Shown: positions 59,878 to 64,000 of the stretch, in pieces | Layout of the letters: every line of letters begins with the position of its first letter | Position numbering within the stretch: the first letter of the stretch is position 1 | Source of the DNA: HGM04593 sp964470845 | GTDB lineage: Bacteria > Bacteroidota > Bacteroidia > Bacteroidales > Bacteroidaceae | Reading direction: 5' to 3' | DNA: 64,000 nt | Assembly (NCBI GenBank): GCA_964470845.1 | Contig: CAYYEL010000002.1 | Span: 1-64,000 of the forward strand | Notes under the pieces: generated by a model | What the model was told of the DNA's origin: nothing | Database searches by the model: none | Seen by the model: only the letters and a program-made list of their open reading frames with translations | Translations under genes and position numbers: made by a program

Positions 59878-60394
59878 ATGAAACTGAAATTTTTCGCGAT
59901 TGCGCTTTTGTCTGTGTTTCTTTTGAGTGCTTGCTCGCAGAATGGTGGTAATTCAGGTAGTGCTGCTGCTCAACAGGTTGAGTGTGCCGCGGCTGCTTGC
60001 GATAAGGCTGATGGTTGCAAAAAGGGTGCTTGCGGTGCGGCTGCTTGCGACAGGGCTGATGATTGCAAAAAGGATTCTTGCGGTACTGCTGCTTGCGACA
60101 AGGCTGATGATTGCAAAAAGGGTGCTTGTGGTACTGCTGCTTGCGACAAGGCTGATGATTGCAAAAAGGGTGCTTGCGGTGCGGCTGCTTGCGACAGGGC
60201 TGATGATTGCAAANNNNNNNNNNNNNNNNNNNNNNNNNNNNNNNNNNNNNNNNNNNNNNNNNNNNNNNNNNNNNNNNNNNNNNNNNNNNNNNNNNNNNNN
60301 NNNNNNNNNNNNNAAGGGTGCTTGCGGTGCGGCTGCTTGCGATAAGGCTGATGATTGCAAAAAAGAAGGTGCTTGTCCTGCCGAGAATAAGTAA
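59878..60394 (+). CDS. Cysteine-rich tandem-repeat lipoprotein, interrupted by an assembly gap
   Basis: Signal peptide with lipobox (FFAIALLSVFLLSAC), a short linker (SQNGGNSGSAAAQQVE), then repeats of 16 residues of the form A-A-C-D-K/R-A-D-D-C-K-K-G-A-C-G-A/T. Every repeat has three cysteines at fixed spacing (C-x5-C-x4-C-x3) plus acidic and basic residues. A short end follows (KKEGACPAENK). At least five repeats precede the N-run and parts of two follow it. The frame after the gap differs by one from the frame before it, but only because the gap length is arbitrary: AAA before and AAG after are consecutive codons of the repeat. I know no named family; the cysteine pattern suggests metal binding, disulfide formation or redox buffering at the cell envelope. 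Confidence 0.8.
59992..60380 (+). repeat. 48-bp tandem repeat
   Basis: Units begin at 59992, 60040, 60088, 60136 and 60184, and after the gap a partial unit (60314-60331) and a last degenerate one (from 60332). Units differ at only a few positions (GAC/GAT, AAG/AGG, GGT/GAT, GCG/ACT). The high identity suggests recent expansion or ongoing recombination and explains the assembly break. Confidence 0.92.
60214..60313. other. Scaffold gap of 100 N
   Basis: Exactly 100 undetermined bases, the conventional length for a gap of unknown size. It lies inside the 48-bp repeats. The true length is probably a multiple of 48 (including zero), which would restore the reading frame. Confidence 0.97.
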
Positions 60395-60410
60395 TAGACC
60401 TGTTTTTTAT

Positions 60411-60453
60411 AATAATAAGCCGAGCTTGACTATGTCAAGCTCGGCTTATTATT
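60411..60453. terminator. Bidirectional terminator
   Basis: A 20-bp perfect stem (60411-60430 with 60434-60453, AAGCCGAGCTTGAC and its complement in the core) with a three-base loop. Both flanks are A/T-rich. It serves the repeat lipoprotein (plus) and the WbqC-like gene (minus), whose stop codon touches the stem. Confidence 0.9.
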
Positions 60454-61100
60454 TATTTGGATGGTGCTGTGTGTACTACTGTGCTTGTGTCGCGTAGTAT
60501 GATAAGTGCTTCGGGACCCATATTGAACAGTAGGTCTATTATGCTGAGATTGGGGATAAATCCGTTGCGCAATGAAAATACTTGATAGTATGCTTCGGTC
60601 TTTTGTGGAGCGCGTGTGGCAAATTCTTGTGGTGATGCTAAGTAACGCAGGTCGGTGAAATCGCTTTTTATCGATTCCATCGTTGCTTTTTCGAGAATTG
60701 CAATCGAGCGCTCAAGGCCGATGAGCTCGCAAACTATCGCGTGCAGGCGCATATTAAAGTCGAGTAGGAATCCGTCTTTTTCTTCGTAGAAATGGGCAAA
60801 ATCATCGGCGTAATAGTCGAAGAAGGGGCTTTTGCGATAGGCGCTTACGATTGCGTTCCAATGTGTGTGTCGCCAATTGCCGTGTTCGCTGATGCGTGTG
60901 TCGCGCATTTTTTGCCCATTGTTGTGTACGATGGGGATTGTGAGTGTTTGTGTGCCATTTTCGGTGGCTATAATGGTGCGACTGCGGAAGGTTTGTTTGA
61001 TGAACGTGCTGTCGGTATCAATCATTATCCCCTGTGATAAATATAGTTGTGCATACAGGGGAATGGGGGCAAGGTACAAAGGGTGGCTTATAATGTACAT
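60453..61100 (-). CDS. WbqC family protein
   Basis: A 215-residue cytoplasmic protein of the WbqC family. Features are the N-terminal PLYLAPIPLYAQLYLSQGIM, the RSRTIIATENGTQTLTIPI strand, the charged HGNWRHTHWNAIVSAYRKSP segment and FFDYYADDFAHFYEEK. The family includes proteins of O-antigen and glycan loci and many isolated Bacteroidetes genes; a role in modifying an amino sugar has been proposed but is not settled. It is third in a minus-strand cluster dapB-lepB-wbqC, nine bases after lepB. Confidence 0.9.
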   Translation of the reverse strand: MYIISHPLYLAPIPLYAQLYLSQGIMIDTDSTFIKQTFRSRTIIATENGTQTLTIPIVHNNGQKMRDTRISEHGNWRHTHWNAIVSAYRKSPFFDYYADDFAHFYEEKDGFLLDFNMRLHAIVCELIGLERSIAILEKATMESIKSDFTDLRYLASPQEFATRAPQKTEAYYQVFSLRNGFIPNLSIIDLLFNMGPEALIILRDTSTVVHTAPSK

Positions 61101-61109
61101 TGTGAGTGT

Positions 61110-62534
61110 TTATTTGAATTTATCTACACTGCTGAAGATACGATTCCAACGTATTTTTCCATCGAACCATCCTCGATCCTCGTCGAGTGAGAGCCATATA
61201 AAGAGGGGTTTGCCCACTATGTGATCTTCGGGCACAAAGCCCCAATAGCGCGAGTCGGCACTGTTGTGTCGGTTGTCGCCCATCATCCAATAGTAGTCCA
61301 TCTTGAATGTGTAGCTGTTGCTCTCTTTGTCATTTATAAATATTTTTCCGTCTTTTACTTGTAGCTTGTTGCCCTCGTAAACAGCGATGGGACGCTCATA
61401 TATGGGCAGGTTTTCGAGGGTTAGCTCGATGCTTGCTCCACGCTTGGGTATCCACACCGGGCCGTAGTTGTCGGCGGTCCATTTTGTGTAGCCGTTCAGG
61501 GGGTAGGTGTAGTCTTCGGGATTTTTGAATGGTTCTATCGATGCTACTATTTTTGTGTAGCTTGCCAGTTTGTCGCGTGTGGCGTTTGTGAGGGGCAGGC
61601 AGTAGAGACCGCTGCCACAGTTGCCGTCGGCGAGGTCTTTTCGGCTTATTCCAAGCTCGTGGCGCAGACGCTCGGATATATTTTCTTTGAATTTTACCCA
61701 ATAGTTGAATTGGACGTTACGGGGCTGAGCGACCGGCTTGCCATTAAGGTGTATCTGTTTGTCCTTGATGAGGAGTGTGTCGCCCGGCAGTGCTATGCAG
61801 CGTTTAACGTAATTCTCGCGGCGATCGACGGGACGCCACAATTTGTGCCCGTATATGTGCGAATTTTGCTCGATGTATTTGCTTCCGGCTGCATAGTATA
61901 GGTCGTAGATGGCGCGTTGACGCTCGGGACTTAGGCTGTCCATAGGTGGGGTGTTGGGGTAGTGTTCGGCACCAATCAGATAGCACTCTTTGTAATAATC
62001 TATTACCTGCGGGTTGGTGGTGGCTGTGTCGCCTGCCGGATAGTTGAACACTACAATGTCGCCTCGTTCTATATCCTCGAAGCCTGCTATGCGCTCGTAG
62101 TCCCATTGGATGGCGTCAATGTAGCTTTTGCCGCCGGTAACAGGCATTGTGTGCTGTGTGAGTGGCATACTCAATGGGGTATTGGGCTTGCGTGCGCCGT
62201 AGTTGGCCTTGCTTACGAAAAGATAGTCGCCTACGAGTAACGATTTTTCGAGCGATGATGTTGGAATTACGTAATTTTGAAAAAAGAATTGGTTGACAAA
62301 ATATACGGCTATAAGGGCAAAGACTATTGCATCGACCCAGCTCATTACTGTGCGCAATAGGTTGTTTTTGGAATTTTTCCACCAGCCCCAAGGGATGATT
62401 TTTGTTGTGTAGTTGTCTATAATGAAGGGGACAACAATAAGGCCTAACCAACTTTTGACCCATACGAGGAAAAGCAGGTACAGTGGTAATGTTATTGAGA
62501 GTTTTATAAGGTCTTTACGTGTGGGCTTTCTCAT
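61110..62534 (-). CDS. lepB: Signal peptidase I
   Basis: Cleaves signal peptides from exported proteins at the outer face of the inner membrane. The 474-residue protein is long for the family because of an extended central part, as in other Bacteroidetes. Two hydrophobic segments lie near residues 11-40 and 65-85. The catalytic Ser is in VIPTSSLEKSLLVGDYLFVS and the general-base Lys in NYVKRCIALPGDTL, with the last conserved box MMGDNRHNSADSRYWGFVPE. It is 65 bases after dapB and nine bases before the wbqC-like gene. Confidence 0.95.
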   Translation of the reverse strand: MRKPTRKDLIKLSITLPLYLLFLVWVKSWLGLIVVPFIIDNYTTKIIPWGWWKNSKNNLLRTVMSWVDAIVFALIAVYFVNQFFFQNYVIPTSSLEKSLLVGDYLFVSKANYGARKPNTPLSMPLTQHTMPVTGGKSYIDAIQWDYERIAGFEDIERGDIVVFNYPAGDTATTNPQVIDYYKECYLIGAEHYPNTPPMDSLSPERQRAIYDLYYAAGSKYIEQNSHIYGHKLWRPVDRRENYVKRCIALPGDTLLIKDKQIHLNGKPVAQPRNVQFNYWVKFKENISERLRHELGISRKDLADGNCGSGLYCLPLTNATRDKLASYTKIVASIEPFKNPEDYTYPLNGYTKWTADNYGPVWIPKRGASIELTLENLPIYERPIAVYEGNKLQVKDGKIFINDKESNSYTFKMDYYWMMGDNRHNSADSRYWGFVPEDHIVGKPLFIWLSLDEDRGWFDGKIRWNRIFSSVDKFK

Positions 62535-62599
62535 AATTCTGTTTTTTATGATGGGAACGCGCCTTGCGTTGCCGATATTGTCTTTTGTGTGTTAATTTT

Positions 62600-63355
62600 T
62601 TAAAAATCGAAAAGGTCTTTCATTCCTAAAAAGCCGTTGTGCGTGTATAGGTATTCGGCGGCAAGCACGGCGCCAAGCGCAAAGCCGCTGCGATTTTTTG
62701 CATTGTGGGTGATGGTGATTGTGTCGGCCTCGGATGTATATTCTATCGAGTGTATGCCGGGTACTTCGTCGCGGCGCACGGCGTTGATGCGAAGCTCGTC
62801 GTCTTTTGCTGTAGCGCCGGGAGTGGTTGTGCCGTCGGGGTTGACAACGTCGCCCAGAATCCACGAATTCTTACGGTCGAGATTCTCGATTATGCCCTCG
62901 CCCAAGGTGATTGCTGTGCCGCTGGGGGCGTCTAATTTGTGAATGTGATGCGTCTCTTCCATCTGTACGCTGTAAGAGGGGAAACGGTTCATTATTTTCG
63001 CCAAATAGCGGTTCACTGCCGAGAAAATGGCAACGCCGAGGCTGAAATTGCTCGACCAAAAGAGGGTTTTTCCTTCTTCGTTGCACAGGCGGCGCATCTC
63101 CTCGTCGTGTTTGTGAATCCATCCGGTGCTTCCGCTCACAACTTTTACTCCGGCCTTCATTGCGTCGATGCAGTTGTTGTATGCAACGGCGGGGGCTGTA
63201 AATTCTATTGCAACGTCGGCCGATGCAAATGCAGGGCCGAAAATATCGTCTCTGTTCTCAATGTCAATTATTGATACAATTTCGTGGCCTCTCTCAAGGG
63301 CAATCTTTTCAATTGTCTTGCCCATTTTTCCGTATCCTATCAGCGCTATTTTCAT
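62600..63355 (-). CDS. dapB: 4-hydroxy-tetrahydrodipicolinate reductase
   Basis: Reduces hydroxy-tetrahydrodipicolinate with NAD(P)H in the diaminopimelate/lysine pathway, supplying both cell wall and protein synthesis. The 251-residue protein has the N-terminal nucleotide-binding motif LIGYGKMGKTIE, the segment FTAPAVAYNN, VSGSTGWI and the substrate-binding signature EETHHIHKLDAPSGTAI. It is shorter than the E. coli enzyme (273), as is common in Bacteroidetes. It is the first gene of the minus-strand cluster and is divergent from metG. Confidence 0.97.
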   Translation of the reverse strand: MKIALIGYGKMGKTIEKIALERGHEIVSIIDIENRDDIFGPAFASADVAIEFTAPAVAYNNCIDAMKAGVKVVSGSTGWIHKHDEEMRRLCNEEGKTLFWSSNFSLGVAIFSAVNRYLAKIMNRFPSYSVQMEETHHIHKLDAPSGTAITLGEGIIENLDRKNSWILGDVVNPDGTTTPGATAKDDELRINAVRRDEVPGIHSIEYTSEADTITITHNAKNRSGFALGAVLAAEYLYTHNGFLGMKDLFDF

Positions 63356-63376
63356 ATAATTATTTTTTAATACGGT

Positions 63377-63384
63377 GCGAAGAT
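63377..63384 (-). promoter_or_regulatory. -7 element of dapB
   Basis: On the minus strand TATCTTCG, matching TAnnTTCG, 22 bases before the dapB start codon. Confidence 0.62.
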
Positions 63385-63513
63385 AGCTAATTTTTTATTC
63401 TGTTGTTCGATTTTATGTGAAATAGTGTTACCTTTGCCGTTAATAATAAAGATATTCTGCACTCGCTTTGAAAATATTAAAGTAAACTTTATATATTCTC
63501 GCTCGTTTGTGGG

Positions 63514-63547
63514 TATCTTTGCAGATAAACAAATTGCCCCCCCCCCC
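63514..63547 (+). promoter_or_regulatory. metG -7 element followed by a run of 11 C
   Basis: TATCTTTG at 63514-63521 matches TAnnTTTG, giving a predicted start near 63528. A homopolymer of 11 C (63537-63547) lies about ten bases into the transcript, and GGGGG follows at about 63563, so the leader can pair CCCCC with GGGGG. The tract is prone to slippage. Confidence 0.6.
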
Positions 63548-63580
63548 GAGGATTGTCTTGTTGGGGGCTGATGGTGTAAG

Positions 63581-64000
63581 ATGGAAAATGTAAATAAAAA
63601 TAATCCTATGGAGAAGAAATTTAAAAGAACTCTGGTAACATCGGCGTTGCCGTACGCTAACGGCCCTGTACACATCGGCCACCTTGCCGGAGTGTATGTG
63701 CCGGCCGATATTTATGTGCGTTATTTGCGTCTGAAGGGCGAGGATGTGCTTTTTATCGGTGGAAGCGACGAGCACGGCGTGCCCGTTACAATTCGTGCAA
63801 AGAAAGAGGGTATCACCCCGCAAGATGTTGTCGATCGTTATCACAATATCATAAAAGAGTCGTTCGAGGGCTTTGGAATTTCGTTCGACGTATATTCGCG
63901 TACAACATCCGATACTCATAAACAGCTGGCGTCTGATTTCTTCCGTAAACTCTACGACGAGGGGAAATTTGTGCAGATGGAGAGTGAGCAGTATTACGAC
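63581..64000 (+). CDS. metG: Methionyl-tRNA synthetase, N-terminal part (cut by window end)
   Basis: Charges tRNA-Met with methionine. The first 140 codons are present. Two in-frame ATGs are possible: 63581 (MENVNKNNPMEKKF) and 63608 (MEKKFKRTLVTSALPYANGP). The second matches the usual family start and the first may be a leader extension. The class I signature HIGH is in NGPVHIGHLAG, followed by PADIYVRYLRLKGEDVLFIG and GSDEHGVPVTIRA, as in bacterial MetG. The frame is open to the end of the window. It is divergent from dapB. Confidence 0.95.
   Translation, partial: MENVNKNNPMEKKFKRTLVTSALPYANGPVHIGHLAGVYVPADIYVRYLRLKGEDVLFIGGSDEHGVPVTIRAKKEGITPQDVVDRYHNIIKESFEGFGISFDVYSRTTSDTHKQLASDFFRKLYDEGKFVQMESEQYYD

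Noticed and set aside
60214..60313. Frameshift in the repeat lipoprotein
   Set aside because: The change of frame comes from the arbitrary 100-N gap; codons on both sides are consecutive in the repeat unit.
59992..60380. CRISPR-like array
   Set aside because: The repeats are contiguous 48-bp coding units without spacers, in frame with a lipoprotein signal peptide.

Overview
The window looks like a chromosomal segment of an anaerobic gut-type member of the order Bacteroidales; I cannot fix the family. The reasons are: promoters of the Bacteroidetes type (TTG, about 20-21 bases, then TAnnTTTG or TAnnTTCG), a SusC/SusD (RagA/RagB) pair with surface lipoproteins, a Xus-type siderophore cluster, a PorZ-like protein with a type IX secretion-like tail, a Rho factor with a long disordered insert, and tRNA genes without encoded CCA. 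The sequence carries a 100-N scaffold gap at 60214-60313 and stops inside metG.

Layout. 211-4083: lptF/G, ribBA and a BAX-inhibitor-1 membrane protein, closed by a 29-bp perfect hairpin. 4182-10279: a hemerythrin-LuxR regulator divergent from a three-gene iron-siderophore operon resembling xusABC. 10536-11729: an aspartate aminotransferase. 11811-12360: a very AT-rich non-coding region with two perfect and two near-perfect DnaA boxes at a change of strand composition; I propose it as the chromosomal origin. 12428-19108 (minus): leuS, yitT, rdgB, porZ-like. 19326-23542: mutS and catalase. 23850-27308 (minus): an unknown exported protein, lgt, ychF. 27525-30150 (minus): an AlwI-type restriction-modification cassette. 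30337-31953 (minus): an ECF sigma factor between two small membrane proteins. 32116-32189: tRNA-Met. 32461-35334: a Tat-exported aldo/keto reductase with ferredoxin domain plus a NapH/NapG-like polyferredoxin. 35331-39253 (minus): DUF389 protein, polysaccharide flippase, ruvB. 39399-40902 (minus): an alpha/beta hydrolase whose C-terminal tail is separated by a frameshift in an A11 tract.

41155-56292 is a nine-gene, 15-kb operon: SusC, SusD, two uncharacterised lipoproteins, two leucine-rich-repeat lipoproteins (one with BACON domains), a subtilisin-like lipoprotein protease, a DUF1573 protein and a lipocalin-like lipoprotein. It contains no glycoside hydrolase. I read it as a surface system for capturing and cutting protein and importing peptides. 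56549-58558 is rho, followed by tRNA-Asp, a START-like protein, a cysteine-rich lipoprotein built of 48-bp repeats that broke the assembly, then wbqC-like, lepB and dapB (minus) and the start of metG (plus).

Themes: iron and redox handling recurs (Xus, hemerythrin sensor, catalase, Fe-S proteins, Cys-rich lipoprotein). Most housekeeping genes are ordinary. The points most worth checking are the origin, the hemerythrin-regulated siderophore locus, the protease/LRR Sus operon, the repeat lipoprotein and the broken hydrolase.
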